From: JAYVIQ01 sp043770215
GTDB taxonomy: Bacteria; Bacteroidota; Bacteroidia; Cytophagales; JAAEPT01
Assembly (NCBI GenBank): GCA_043770215.1
Contig: JAYVIQ010000041.1
Location: forward strand, 1-38,782
Reading direction: 5' to 3'
DNA: 38,782 nucleotides
The notes beneath the pieces are model-generated. The model did no database searches, was not told the DNA's origin, and saw only the letters and a program-made list of their open reading frames with translations. The position numbers and the translations under genes are program-made. Of this stretch, positions 14,980-24,448 are shown in pieces; the first letter of the stretch is position 1; the number at the start of each line of letters is the position of its first letter.

Positions 14980-17900
14980 ATGGCGTTTAGACAAAATAAG
15001 AAAATAGCTAAAGACTTTTCAAAAGTTACGATTAGTCTCGCTTCTCCAGAATCTATTTTGGAGGAATCAAAAGGTGAGGTAACTCAACCAGAGACTATTA
15101 ATTACAGAACATACAAACCTGAAATGGGTGGTTTATTCTGTGAGCGTATATTTGGTCCTGTAAAGGATTGGGAATGTCATTGCGGTAAATATAAAAGAAT
15201 ACGATACAAAGGCATAATATGTGACCGTTGTGGGGTTGAAGTAACAGAGAAAAAAGTACGTAGAGAGCGTATGGGTCATATCGAGTTGGTAGTACCTGTT
15301 GCTCATATTTGGTATTTTAGATCTTTACCTAATAAAATTGGTTATTTGTTAGGGTTACCTACCAAAAAATTAGATCAAATTATATACTATGAAAGATACA
15401 TTGTTATCCAAGCTGGTATAAAAGCAGAAGATGGTTTAGAATACTTAGAATTTTTAACTGAAGATGAGTATCTTGATATTTTAGATAAATTACCAAGAGA
15501 AAACCAATTGTTAGATGATAATGATCCTCAAAAATTCATTGCTAAAATGGGTGCTGAGGCTTTAGAGATGTTGTTGACTAGAACTAAGTTAGATGATTTA
15601 TCTTATGAATTAAGACACAAAGCAGCTAATGATACTTCGCAACAACGTAAAACAGAAGCATTAAAACGTTTGAAAGTTGTAGAAGCTTTTCGTGAGGCTC
15701 AAACAAGAATTCAAAATAATCCAGAGTGGATGATCATCAAAATGGTTCCAGTAATTCCACCAGAATTACGTCCATTAGTTCCTCTTGATGGTGGTCGTTT
15801 TGCAACATCAGATTTAAATGATTTATATAGAAGAGTAATCATTAGAAATAATCGTCTGAAGCGTTTGATAGAAATCAAAGCTCCCGAGGTTATTCTAAGA
15901 AATGAAAAACGTATGCTTCAAGAAGCAGTAGATTCTTTATTTGATAACTCTCGTAAAGTAAATGCTGTAAAAGCAGACGGTAACAGACCATTGAAATCAT
16001 TAAGTGATATGCTTAAAGGTAAGCAAGGTCGTTTCCGTCAAAACTTATTAGGTAAGCGTGTAGATTATTCAGGTCGTTCAGTAATTGTTGTAGGGCCAGA
16101 ATTAAAATTGCATGAATGCGGATTGCCAAAAAATATGGCGGCTGAGCTTTTCAAACCTTTTGTAATTAGAAAATTAATTGAAAGAGGAATTGTTAAAACA
16201 GTAAAATCAGCAAAGAAAATTGTAGACAGAAAAGATCCTGTTGTTTGGGATATTTTGGAAAATGTTTTAAAAGGACATCCAGTTCTTTTGAACAGAGCTC
16301 CAACACTACATAGATTGGGTATTCAAGCGTTCCAACCAAAATTAATCGAAGGAAAAGCAATTCAATTACATCCTTTAGTTTGTACAGCATTTAATGCCGA
16401 TTTTGATGGTGACCAGATGGCTGTACACGTACCACTTGGGCACAAGGCAATATTAGAAGCAAGTTTATTAATGTTGGCATCGCACAATATCTTAAACCCT
16501 GCCAATGGAGCTCCTATTACTGTACCATCTCAAGACATGGTTTTGGGTCTTTATTATCTTACAAAAGGTAGAAGAGGAACTCTAGAAAAACCAATGGTGG
16601 GCGAAAATGGCTTGTTTTATGGTTCTGAAGAAGTAATTATTGCAATTAACGAAGGGCGTTTAAATAAAAATGCATTCATAAAAGTTAAAACTAGACTTAG
16701 AAATGAGGATGGTACTTTTAGAACTGAAGTTATAGAAACTGTTGCAGGTAGAGTTTTATTCAATGAAAAAGTACCGCAAGAACTTGGTTATGTAGATGAG
16801 TTATTGACCAAAAAGAAATTACAACAAATTATTGCAGATGTGTTTACCTTCGCGGGTAATGTAAAAACAGCTAAATTTTTAGATGATATCAAAGCAATAG
16901 GTTTCCATATGGCATACAGAGGAGGCTTATCTATTGGATTAGGAGATATTAATATCCCTGATGAGAAAGATGCAATGGTAAAAGAGGCGCAAGAAGAAGT
17001 AAAAGTTGTTTGGGATAACTATCGTATGGGTTTAATAACCGATAGTGAACGTTATAATCAAGTAATTGACATCTGGACTCGTGTAAATTCTAAATTAACT
17101 GATACGTTAATGTATCAGTTAGAAAATGACGATCAAGGTTTTAACTCTATTTACATGATGATGCACTCAGGTGCACGTGGTTCAAGAGAGCAAATTAGAC
17201 AGCTTGGTGGTATGAGAGGCCTTATGGCTAAACCTCAGAAAAATCTAGTAGGTGCTACAGGTGCAATTATTGAAAATCCAATTCTATCTAACTTTAAAGA
17301 AGGACTAGATGTAATTGAATACTTTATTTCAACGCATGGAGCACGTAAAGGTTTGGCAGATACTGCGCTTAAGACAGCAGATGCTGGTTATTTAACTAGA
17401 CGTTTGGTTGATGTTGCCCAAGACGTTGTAATTAATGAAGAGGATTGCGGAACACTTAGAGGCGTAGAAGTAACTCACTTGATTGAAAACGATGAGATTG
17501 TAGAGCATGTAGGAATTAGGATTTTAGGAAGGGTAAGCGTTCATGACATTGAATATCCAGAAACTGGTGAAGTATTTATCCACTCTGGAGAACTTATTAC
17601 AGAAGAGCTAGTTGCTAAGCTTAAGACTACAGACATAGAAACTGTAGAAGTACGTTCTGTATTAGCATGTGAATCAAAAAGAGGTGTTTGTGGTAAATGT
17701 TACGGTAGGAACTTAGCTACTTCACGTTTAGTAGACGTAGGCGAAGCAGTAGGTGTTATTGCAGCACAATCTATAGGTGAGCCAGGTACACAGTTAACAT
17801 TAAGAACTTTTCACGTTGGTGGTACTGCATCTAACATTGCAGTAGAATCTACTGTAAAAGCTAAATATAAAGGTGTTATTGAGTTAGAAGAAATCAGAAC

Positions 17901-19278
17901 AGTAACAAGAATTACAGATTCTGGTGATTCAGAAGAGGTAATAGTTGGTAGAGCTGGTGAAATGCGTTTGTTGGATTCTAAAACTAAAAAAGTTTTAATG
18001 AACATAAACGTACCTTATGGAGCAATACTTACAACAAAAGACGGCGCCAAAGTAGAAAAAGGCGATGCTCTATGTAATTGGGATCCATACAACGCAGTTA
18101 TTATTTCTGATTTTGACGGTAAGGTAGAATTCGATGGTATCGAAGCTGGAGTTACTTATAAAGATGAAATGGATGATCAAACAGGTCACGCTGAAAAAGT
18201 AATTATTGAGTCTAGAGATAAAACTAAGAATCCAGCAATAATTATTAAAGGCAAAGGAGACGAAGAGAAATCTTATAATATTCCAGTAGGAGCCCATTTA
18301 TCAATTAATAATTCAGACAAAGTTAAATCTGGGCAGATCTTGGTTAAAATACCAAGAACAACAGGTAAGACTAGAGATATTACAGGTGGTTTGCCTAGAG
18401 TTACAGAGTTATTTGAAGCTAGAAATCCTTCAAACCCTGCTGTGGTTACAGCCATAGATGGTGTTGTATCTTTTGGTGGTATCAAAAGAGGTAACCGTGA
18501 GATTTATGTAGAGTCAAAAGATGGCGTACAAAAAAGATACATGGTGCCTTTATCAAAATATACCTTGGTTCAAGACGGTGATTTTGTTAAAGCGGGAACT
18601 GCAATGACAGAAGGAGCTATCACGCCTAATGATATTTTGGCTATTCAAGGACCAACGGCAGTTCAAGAGTATATAGTGAATGAAATTCAAGATGTATACC
18701 GTCTTCAAGGTGTGAAGATAAATGACAAACACATTGAGTGTATTGTTCGTCAAATGATGCGTAAAGTAGAAATACTTGATTCTGGTGATACCTTATTCTT
18801 GACTGGTCAAGTTGTTGATAAAATTTCTTTCTCACAGCAAAATGATGATATCTTAGACAAAAAAGTGGTTGTCGAAGCAGGGAATTCTTCTTCTTTCAAA
18901 CCAGGTCAAATTGTTTCATTAAGAATGCTTAGAGATGAGAATTCTAAATTGAAAAGACAAGATCATAAATTAGTACAAGTTAGAGATGCTCAGCCAGCTG
19001 TATCATCTCCAACGCTTCAAGGAATAACGCAGGCGTCTCTTGGTACTCAGAGTTTCATTTCTGCAGCTTCTTTCCAAGAAACAACTAAAGTATTGAGTGA
19101 GGCCTCTATAAGAGGTAAACAAGATAATCTTTTGGGTCTTAAAGAGAACGTTATTGTTGGTCATCTTATACCAGCTGGTACAGGGTCTAGAAGGTATCTA
19201 GACATTATAGTGGCAGACAAAGAAAAGTACGAGGCCATTAAAGACTCTAAATTGTCATTAGAGAAAGCAATAGTATAA
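14980..19278 (+). CDS. rpoC: RNA polymerase subunit beta'
   Basis: Beta' carries the active-site magnesium. The 1432 residues include the N-terminal zinc site (CHCGKY and CDRCG, about 66-90), the catalytic NADFDGDQ (about 472-479), the bridge-helix and trigger-loop region (GARGSREQIRQLGGMRG), and the second zinc site (CESKRGVCGKCYG, about 897-912). The conserved C-terminal ASFQETTKVL is present. The ATG at 14980 gives the expected start. It is followed 14 bases later by the DUF3467 gene. Confidence 0.99.
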   Translation: MAFRQNKKIAKDFSKVTISLASPESILEESKGEVTQPETINYRTYKPEMGGLFCERIFGPVKDWECHCGKYKRIRYKGIICDRCGVEVTEKKVRRERMGHIELVVPVAHIWYFRSLPNKIGYLLGLPTKKLDQIIYYERYIVIQAGIKAEDGLEYLEFLTEDEYLDILDKLPRENQLLDDNDPQKFIAKMGAEALEMLLTRTKLDDLSYELRHKAANDTSQQRKTEALKRLKVVEAFREAQTRIQNNPEWMIIKMVPVIPPELRPLVPLDGGRFATSDLNDLYRRVIIRNNRLKRLIEIKAPEVILRNEKRMLQEAVDSLFDNSRKVNAVKADGNRPLKSLSDMLKGKQGRFRQNLLGKRVDYSGRSVIVVGPELKLHECGLPKNMAAELFKPFVIRKLIERGIVKTVKSAKKIVDRKDPVVWDILENVLKGHPVLLNRAPTLHRLGIQAFQPKLIEGKAIQLHPLVCTAFNADFDGDQMAVHVPLGHKAILEASLLMLASHNILNPANGAPITVPSQDMVLGLYYLTKGRRGTLEKPMVGENGLFYGSEEVIIAINEGRLNKNAFIKVKTRLRNEDGTFRTEVIETVAGRVLFNEKVPQELGYVDELLTKKKLQQIIADVFTFAGNVKTAKFLDDIKAIGFHMAYRGGLSIGLGDINIPDEKDAMVKEAQEEVKVVWDNYRMGLITDSERYNQVIDIWTRVNSKLTDTLMYQLENDDQGFNSIYMMMHSGARGSREQIRQLGGMRGLMAKPQKNLVGATGAIIENPILSNFKEGLDVIEYFISTHGARKGLADTALKTADAGYLTRRLVDVAQDVVINEEDCGTLRGVEVTHLIENDEIVEHVGIRILGRVSVHDIEYPETGEVFIHSGELITEELVAKLKTTDIETVEVRSVLACESKRGVCGKCYGRNLATSRLVDVGEAVGVIAAQSIGEPGTQLTLRTFHVGGTASNIAVESTVKAKYKGVIELEEIRTVTRITDSGDSEEVIVGRAGEMRLLDSKTKKVLMNINVPYGAILTTKDGAKVEKGDALCNWDPYNAVIISDFDGKVEFDGIEAGVTYKDEMDDQTGHAEKVIIESRDKTKNPAIIIKGKGDEEKSYNIPVGAHLSINNSDKVKSGQILVKIPRTTGKTRDITGGLPRVTELFEARNPSNPAVVTAIDGVVSFGGIKRGNREIYVESKDGVQKRYMVPLSKYTLVQDGDFVKAGTAMTEGAITPNDILAIQGPTAVQEYIVNEIQDVYRLQGVKINDKHIECIVRQMMRKVEILDSGDTLFLTGQVVDKISFSQQNDDILDKKVVVEAGNSSSFKPGQIVSLRMLRDENSKLKRQDHKLVQVRDAQPAVSSPTLQGITQASLGTQSFISAASFQETTKVLSEASIRGKQDNLLGLKENVIVGHLIPAGTGSRRYLDIIVADKEKYEAIKDSKLSLEKAIV

Positions 19279-19292
19279 GATATTAAGGGAGT

Positions 19293-19601
19293 ATGGAACA
19301 AGACAAAAATCAAATCAATATAGAACTAAGCGAAGAAATTGCAGAAGGAGTTTATGCAAACTTAGCCATGATTGCACATTCTAATTCAGAATTTGTAGTT
19401 GATTTCATTCGTTTGATGCCAGGTACCCCAAAAGCAAAAGTAAAGAGTCGTATTATTCTGACTCCAGAACATGCGAAAAGATTAAGTCTAGCTTTAATAG
19501 ATAACATCAAAAAATACGAGGAGAATTTTGGTTTAATTCATGCAAATGGAGAAATACCAAAATTCCCTTTAAATTTTGGTGGGACAATTGGCGAAGCATA
19601 A
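19293..19601 (+). CDS. DUF3467 family protein
   Basis: This is a 102-residue soluble protein with the pattern of DUF3467: an early acidic strand (NIELSEEIAEGVYANLAMIAH), then NSEFVVDFIRLMPG, then KVKSRIILTPEHAKR and a C-terminal helix with a Tyr-Glu-rich end. No membrane segment or catalytic motif is visible. Its function is unknown to me. The family typically sits just after rpoC in Bacteroidota, and the 14-base gap implies co-transcription, so a role connected to RNA polymerase is plausible but unproven. Its start is one of few here preceded by a purine-rich GGGAG. Confidence 0.85.
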   Translation: MEQDKNQINIELSEEIAEGVYANLAMIAHSNSEFVVDFIRLMPGTPKAKVKSRIILTPEHAKRLSLALIDNIKKYEENFGLIHANGEIPKFPLNFGGTIGEA

Positions 19602-19622
19602 CAGTTAAAAATTGCATAAAGT

Positions 19623-19653
19623 TTTGGATATCAAATTAATATTCTTACCTTTG
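19623..19653 (+). promoter_or_regulatory. Promoter of the str unit (rpsL-rpsG-fusA-rpsJ)
   Basis: TTTG (19623-19626) is followed after 19 bases by TACCTTTG (19646-19653), a full consensus match. It lies 36 bases before rpsL. Confidence 0.8.
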
Positions 19654-19688
19654 CAATCCGTTTCAGAAAAAAAGTTAAATTATAGAAG

Positions 19689-20096
19689 ATGCCTACTTTA
19701 CAACAATTAGTAAGAAAAGGTAGAACAGAGATTGTTTCTAAATCGAAATCACCGGCCTTGGACTCGTGTCCACAGAGAAGGGGAGTTTGTACTAGGGTTT
19801 ACACTACAACGCCAAAAAAACCTAACTCAGCGATGAGAAAAGTGGCAAGGGTAAGATTAACAAATGGTAAGGAAGTAAATGCTTACATACCAGGAGAAGG
19901 TCATAACTTGCAAGAACACTCAATCGTTTTGATTAGAGGTGGTAAGGTTAAAGACTTACCCGGTGTGAGATATCACATCGTTAGAGGAGCTTTGGATACT
20001 GCTGGAGTAAGCGGTAGATTACAAAGAAGATCTAAATATGGTGCTAAGAGACCAAAACCAGGACAACCTGCTGCTGCAGTTAAAAAGAAAAAGTAA
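19689..20096 (+). CDS. rpsL: 30S ribosomal protein S12
   Basis: S12 sits at the decoding centre and influences accuracy. The 135 residues include the loop TPKKPNSAMRK around 41-51 with both lysines intact, and KDLPGVRYH with its lysine. These are the sites where streptomycin resistance usually arises, so the sequence looks wild type. It is the first gene of the str unit and is followed by rpsG after 13 bases. Confidence 0.99.
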   Translation: MPTLQQLVRKGRTEIVSKSKSPALDSCPQRRGVCTRVYTTTPKKPNSAMRKVARVRLTNGKEVNAYIPGEGHNLQEHSIVLIRGGKVKDLPGVRYHIVRGALDTAGVSGRLQRRSKYGAKRPKPGQPAAAVKKKK

Positions 20097-20109
20097 AAAT
20101 TGAAATAAA

Positions 20110-20577
20110 ATGAGAAAGGCAAAACCTAAAAAGAGGTACATACTTCCTGATCCTAAGTTCAAGGATACCCAAGTAACAAAATTTGTAAATAACCTTATGG
20201 TTGATGGTAAAAAATCAATTGCATATGAGATTTTTTACAAAGCTTGTGAGGCCGTAGAAGAGAAAACTCAAGAAAGCGGTGTGGAAGTTTGGAAGAAAGC
20301 TCTAAACAATGTGATGCCATCTGTCGAAGTTAAAAGTCGACGCGTAGGTGGAGCAACTTTTCAGGTGCCAATGGAAGTTCGTGCAGATCGTAAAGAATCG
20401 CTAGGCATGAAGTGGATGATTAAATATGCTAGACTTCGTCATGAGAAAACGATGAAGGATAAATTAGCTGGTGAAATCGTAGCGGCTTCCAAAGGAGAGG
20501 GTGCATCTGTAAAGAAAAAAGATGAAGTACATAGAATGGCGGATGCCAATAAGGCATTCTCACATTTCAAATTCTAA
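20110..20577 (+). CDS. rpsG: 30S ribosomal protein S7
   Basis: S7 nucleates assembly of the 30S head by binding the 3' major domain of 16S rRNA. The 155 residues show the normal all-helical pattern with KFVNNLMVDGKKSIAYEIFYKA and the beta hairpin VGGATFQVPMEV, and the C-terminal end AFSHFKF. It lies between rpsL and fusA with short gaps of 12-13 bases. In enterobacteria S7 represses this operon from the rpsL-rpsG gap; the 13-base gap here is too short for that structure. Confidence 0.99.
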   Translation: MRKAKPKKRYILPDPKFKDTQVTKFVNNLMVDGKKSIAYEIFYKACEAVEEKTQESGVEVWKKALNNVMPSVEVKSRRVGGATFQVPMEVRADRKESLGMKWMIKYARLRHEKTMKDKLAGEIVAASKGEGASVKKKDEVHRMADANKAFSHFKF

Positions 20578-20589
20578 TCACTAGTTAAA

Positions 20590-22734
20590 ATGGCTAAGAA
20601 CGATCTATCGTTATTGAGAAACATTGGTATTATGGCCCACATTGATGCGGGTAAGACTACCACTACTGAGAGAATTTTGTACTACACGGGTATGACTCAC
20701 AAAATTGGTGAGGTTCATGACGGAGCAGCTACTATGGACTGGATGGAGCAGGAGCAGGAAAGAGGTATTACAATTACCTCCGCTGCAACAACTACATTTT
20801 GGAATTATCCAACAGTTCAAGGTGAAGCAATTCCTGAAACAGATTCATATAAAATCAACATAATTGATACTCCAGGTCACGTAGACTTTACAGTTGAGGT
20901 TGAACGATCATTAAGAGTATTGGATGGAGCTGTTGCTTTATTCTGTGCTGTTTCTGGTGTAGAACCACAATCTGAAACGGTTTGGAGACAAGCGGATAAA
21001 TATAAAGTTCCAAGAATCTGTTTTGTTAATAAAATGGATAGAAATGGTGCTAATTTTTTAAAAGCTGTAAACGACATTAAAGTTAAGCTAGGTGCTAATG
21101 CGGTTCCCCTTCAATTGCCTATTGGTGCTGAAGATACTTTCAAAGGTGTTGTAGATTTAATTACTGGTGAAGCAATAGTTTGGAACGATGAGGATAAAGG
21201 AAAAACTTATAAAGTTATAGACATTCCTGCGGATATGGTTGACGAAGTTAATGAATACCGTGAGAAATTGATAGAAGCAGTTGCTTCTTACGATGAGTCA
21301 TTAATGGAAAAATATTTCGAAGATCCCGCATCTATAACCAAAGCTGAAATGTATGCTGCTATACGTTCTGCTGTTTTAGATATGTCTATGTCACCAGTAA
21401 TGTGTGGCTCGGCATTTAAAAACAAAGGGGTTCAAGCAGTATTAGATGCAGTTTGTTCGTTTTTACCATCTCCAAAGGATCACCCTGAGATAGAAGGTAT
21501 ACACCCAGACACGGAAAAACCTTTGATAAGAAGGGCAGAAAATTCTCAACCCTTTTCAGCGTTGGCTTTTAAAATTGCAACCGATCCTTTTGTTGGAAGA
21601 TTATGTTTCTTTAGAGTTTACTCTGGTAAATTAGATGCAGGAACATATATTTACAACTCTAGAACTGGCAAAAAAGAAAGGATTTCGCGTTTAATGCAAA
21701 TGCATGCTAACAAGCAAAATCCTATTGATTTTGTAGAAGCTGGTGATATTTGTGCTGGTGTAGGTTTTAAAGACATAAAAACAGGAGATACATTACATGC
21801 TGAAGGTCATCCTATAGTATTAGAATCTATGTCTTTTCCAGAGCCCGTTATTGGTTATGCTATTGAGCCTAAAACTCAAGTTGATGCTGATAAACTAGGT
21901 ATGGCAATTTCTAAATTGGTTGAAGAAGATCCAACTTTAAGAGTTCATACAGACGAAGAAACCGGTCAAACGATTTTAAGAGGTATGGGTGAATTACACT
22001 TGGAAATTATTATAGACCGTTTAAAAAGAGAATTTAAAGTTGAAATAAATCAAGGTGCTCCACAAGTAGCTTACAAAGAGTGTTTAACTAAAAAAGTAGA
22101 ACACAGAGAAGTTTATAAGAAGCAAAGTGGTGGTAAAGGTAAATTTGCTGATATCCTTTTTGAATTAGGTCCTGCGGATCCAGATGAAAACGGAATTGTA
22201 AAAGAAGGTTTACAATTTGTGGACGATATTAAAGGTGGTGTTATTCCTAAAGAGTTTATCCCTTCAATACTTAAAGGATTTACTTTAGCAATGAAAAACG
22301 GTGTTTTAGCTGGCTACATGATTGATTCAATGAAGGTACGTTTATATCATGGTTCTTTCCATGATGTCGATTCAGACAACTTATCTTTCGAATTAGCAGC
22401 TCAAATTGGATTTAAAGAAGCAGCTAAACAAGCTGGAGCAAAAATTCTTGAGCCTATTATGAGTGTAGAAATTGTTACTCCTGAAGAATTCACAGGTTCT
22501 GTAACTGGTGATTTAAACAAAAGAAGAGGTATTCTAGAAGGAATGGAGATGAGAATTAATGCTCAAGTAATCAAAGGAAAAGTTCCGTTATCTGAGTTGT
22601 TTGGATACGTGACGGATCTTAGAACATTATCTTCTGGAAGAGCGGCAGCTTCTTTAACTTTCTCACATTATGAGCAGGTTCCACAAAACATTGCAGAAAA
22701 GGTAATCTCTACAGTAAAGGGAATAAAAGCTTAA
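20590..22734 (+). CDS. fusA: Elongation factor G
   Basis: EF-G drives translocation and, with RRF, ribosome recycling. The 714 residues show G1 AHIDAGKTTTTE (about 16-27), switch RGITITSAA, G3 DTPGHVDF and G4 NKMDRNGA, then domains II-V with VTGDLNKRRG and SGRAAASLTF near the end. It is a canonical EF-G in the str unit. No tuf gene follows; rpsJ comes next after 12 bases. Confidence 0.99.
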   Translation: MAKNDLSLLRNIGIMAHIDAGKTTTTERILYYTGMTHKIGEVHDGAATMDWMEQEQERGITITSAATTTFWNYPTVQGEAIPETDSYKINIIDTPGHVDFTVEVERSLRVLDGAVALFCAVSGVEPQSETVWRQADKYKVPRICFVNKMDRNGANFLKAVNDIKVKLGANAVPLQLPIGAEDTFKGVVDLITGEAIVWNDEDKGKTYKVIDIPADMVDEVNEYREKLIEAVASYDESLMEKYFEDPASITKAEMYAAIRSAVLDMSMSPVMCGSAFKNKGVQAVLDAVCSFLPSPKDHPEIEGIHPDTEKPLIRRAENSQPFSALAFKIATDPFVGRLCFFRVYSGKLDAGTYIYNSRTGKKERISRLMQMHANKQNPIDFVEAGDICAGVGFKDIKTGDTLHAEGHPIVLESMSFPEPVIGYAIEPKTQVDADKLGMAISKLVEEDPTLRVHTDEETGQTILRGMGELHLEIIIDRLKREFKVEINQGAPQVAYKECLTKKVEHREVYKKQSGGKGKFADILFELGPADPDENGIVKEGLQFVDDIKGGVIPKEFIPSILKGFTLAMKNGVLAGYMIDSMKVRLYHGSFHDVDSDNLSFELAAQIGFKEAAKQAGAKILEPIMSVEIVTPEEFTGSVTGDLNKRRGILEGMEMRINAQVIKGKVPLSELFGYVTDLRTLSSGRAAASLTFSHYEQVPQNIAEKVISTVKGIKA

Positions 22735-22746
22735 TATTTAGGTAAT

Positions 22747-23049
22747 ATGAATCAGAAAATTAGAATAAAACTTAAATCATACGATCATAATTTAGTAGAT
22801 AAATCGTGTGAGAAAATAGTGAAGGCTGTTAAATCAACAGGAGCTATTGTTAACGGACCTATTCCTTTACCAACGGAGATAGAAAAATATACTGTATTAA
22901 GATCTCCACACGTTAACAAAAAATCTAGAGAGCAATTTCAACTATGTACTTACAAAAGATTAGTTGATATTTACTCTACGAGTACTAAAACTATTGATGC
23001 ACTTATGAAACTAGAATTACCTAGTGGAGTAGAAGTACAAATAAAATAG
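22747..23049 (+). CDS. rpsJ: 30S ribosomal protein S10
   Basis: S10 is a 30S head protein that also pairs with NusB as an antitermination factor in rRNA transcription. The 100 residues include KSYDHNLVDKSCEKIV, the GPIPLPT loop and the C-terminal GVEVQIK. Here it ends the str unit, separated from rplC by a terminator and a new promoter. In enterobacteria it leads the S10 operon instead. Confidence 0.99.
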   Translation: MNQKIRIKLKSYDHNLVDKSCEKIVKAVKSTGAIVNGPIPLPTEIEKYTVLRSPHVNKKSREQFQLCTYKRLVDIYSTSTKTIDALMKLELPSGVEVQIK

Positions 23050-23062
23050 AAAATAATTGGCT

Positions 23063-23096
23063 AAAAAGAACCAATTTTTAAATTGGTTCTTTTTTT
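23063..23096 (+). terminator. Terminator after rpsJ
   Basis: AAAAAGAACCAAT (23063-23075) pairs perfectly with ATTGGTTCTTTTT (23082-23094), with a 6-base loop that can close further, and runs into more T. The A/T flanks make it effective in both directions. Confidence 0.85.
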
Positions 23097-23109
23097 GTTA
23101 AAAAAAAAG

Positions 23110-23126
23110 GTCTCAATATTTGAGAC
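23110..23126. promoter_or_regulatory. Inverted repeat over the -33 box of the rplC promoter
   Basis: GTCTCAA (23110-23116) and TTGAGAC (23120-23126) form a perfect 7-bp inverted repeat with a 3-base spacer. The right arm contains most of the -33 TTTG (23119-23122), so a protein bound here would block the promoter. On the minus strand the hairpin is followed by CC and a long T run (complement of the A-run at 23100-23108), so it equally fits an antisense terminator. Confidence 0.5.
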
Positions 23127-23149
23127 TTAGAAAATAATTATTAACTTTG
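23119..23149 (+). promoter_or_regulatory. Promoter of the S10-spc-alpha superoperon
   Basis: TTTG (23119-23122) and TAACTTTG (23142-23149) are separated by 19 bases. The -7 box lies 48 bases before rplC. The -33 box falls inside the inverted repeat at 23110-23126. Confidence 0.8.
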
Positions 23150-23197
23150 CAAACCATTTTTGGGGCTACCTGCAAAGAATAGATAAAAGATATTAAG

Positions 23198-23818
23198 ATG
23201 TCTGGATTAATAGGAAAAAAAATTGGAATGACTAGTGTATATGATGAGGATGGTAAAATCCAATCATGCACTATTTTACAAGTTGGTCCTTGTGCAGTTA
23301 CTCAAATCAAAACGATTGAGAACGAAGGGTACCAATCAGTTCAATTGGCTTATGGTGATAAAAGTGAGAAGAATGTTTCTAAAGCATTAATTGGTCACTT
23401 CAAGAAAGCTAATTCTGGACCCAAAGCAAAAGTAGTAGAGTTCAAAAGTTTTGAAACTATTCCAACACTTGGGACAGTACTAACGGCTACAGATGTATTT
23501 GCAGTTGGTGATTTTGTAGATGTAGTTGGTAAAAGCAAGGGTAAAGGTTTTCAAGGTGTTGTAAAGAGATACAACTTCGGTGGTGTAGGTCAAGCAACTC
23601 ATGGTCAACATAATAGATTAAGAGCGCCAGGATCTATTGGAGCTTGTTCTACTCCTTCACGTGTATTCAAAGGTATGCGTATGGCTGGTAGAATGGGTGG
23701 AGATAGAGTAAAGATTCAAAATCTTAAGGTCCTTAGAATTTTACCTGAGCAACATGTAGTGGTAGTTAATGGTTCAATACCAGGCGCTATTAATTCATAT
23801 ATACTTATTGAAAAATAG
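23198..23818 (+). CDS. rplC: 50S ribosomal protein L3
   Basis: L3 is an early assembly protein whose extension reaches the peptidyl transferase centre. The 206 residues show GLIGKKIGMTSVYDEDG at the start, KGFQGVVKRYNFGG, the GQHNRLRAPGSIG loop and the RVFKGMRMAGRMGG extension tip. It is the first gene behind the superoperon promoter, followed by rplD after 2 bases. Confidence 0.99.
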   Translation: MSGLIGKKIGMTSVYDEDGKIQSCTILQVGPCAVTQIKTIENEGYQSVQLAYGDKSEKNVSKALIGHFKKANSGPKAKVVEFKSFETIPTLGTVLTATDVFAVGDFVDVVGKSKGKGFQGVVKRYNFGGVGQATHGQHNRLRAPGSIGACSTPSRVFKGMRMAGRMGGDRVKIQNLKVLRILPEQHVVVVNGSIPGAINSYILIEK

Positions 23819-23820
23819 TC

Positions 23821-24447
23821 ATGGAATTAGCAATCATAGATAAAAAAGGTAAGGCAACTGGAAAAAAAGTTGTTTTCGAACCTGAGGTTTTTGAAATAGA
23901 GCCAAACAATCATGCTATTTATTTAGATACAAAATTGTTTTTGGCTAACCAAAGACAAGGTACACACAAGTCTAAAGAAAGAGCAGAAGTTAAAGGATCT
24001 ACACGTAAAATTAAAAAGCAAAAGGGTACAGGTACAGCTCGTGCTGGTGCAATTACATCACCAGTATTTAGAGGTGGTGGTAGAGTTTTTGGACCTAGAC
24101 CTAGAAGCTATACTTTTTCTTTGAACAAAAAAGTTAAAGACCTAGCAAATAGATCTGCTTTATCATACAAGCTTCAAAGTAATAGTATCCAAATTCTTTC
24201 TTCTTTTGAATTGAATACTCCAAAAACGAAAGATTTTATAGAAACTCTTTCAAACTTAGGTTTATCATCTAGCAAAGTGTTGGTTGTTACTCCAGTAAAT
24301 GAACCAAATGTATATTTATCAGGCAGAAACCTTAAGAAAGTTCAAGTAATTACTTCATCTGATTTGAATACATATAGTGTTTTAAACGCTGATAAACTTT
24401 TGTTTTTAGATGGTGCAATTGAAGTATTAACTGAGAGATTAAAATAA
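23821..24447 (+). CDS. rplD: 50S ribosomal protein L4
   Basis: L4 lines the peptide exit tunnel. The 208 residues contain the long internal loop with KKQKGTGTARAGAITSPVFRGGG and GPRPRSYTFSLNKK, and a C-terminal Rossmann-like domain. In enterobacteria L4 also represses the S10 operon from the rpsJ leader. That leader is missing here because rplC has its own promoter. The next start, rplW, lies 1 base after the stop. Confidence 0.99.
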   Translation: MELAIIDKKGKATGKKVVFEPEVFEIEPNNHAIYLDTKLFLANQRQGTHKSKERAEVKGSTRKIKKQKGTGTARAGAITSPVFRGGGRVFGPRPRSYTFSLNKKVKDLANRSALSYKLQSNSIQILSSFELNTPKTKDFIETLSNLGLSSSKVLVVTPVNEPNVYLSGRNLKKVQVITSSDLNTYSVLNADKLLFLDGAIEVLTERLK

Positions 24448-24448
24448 T

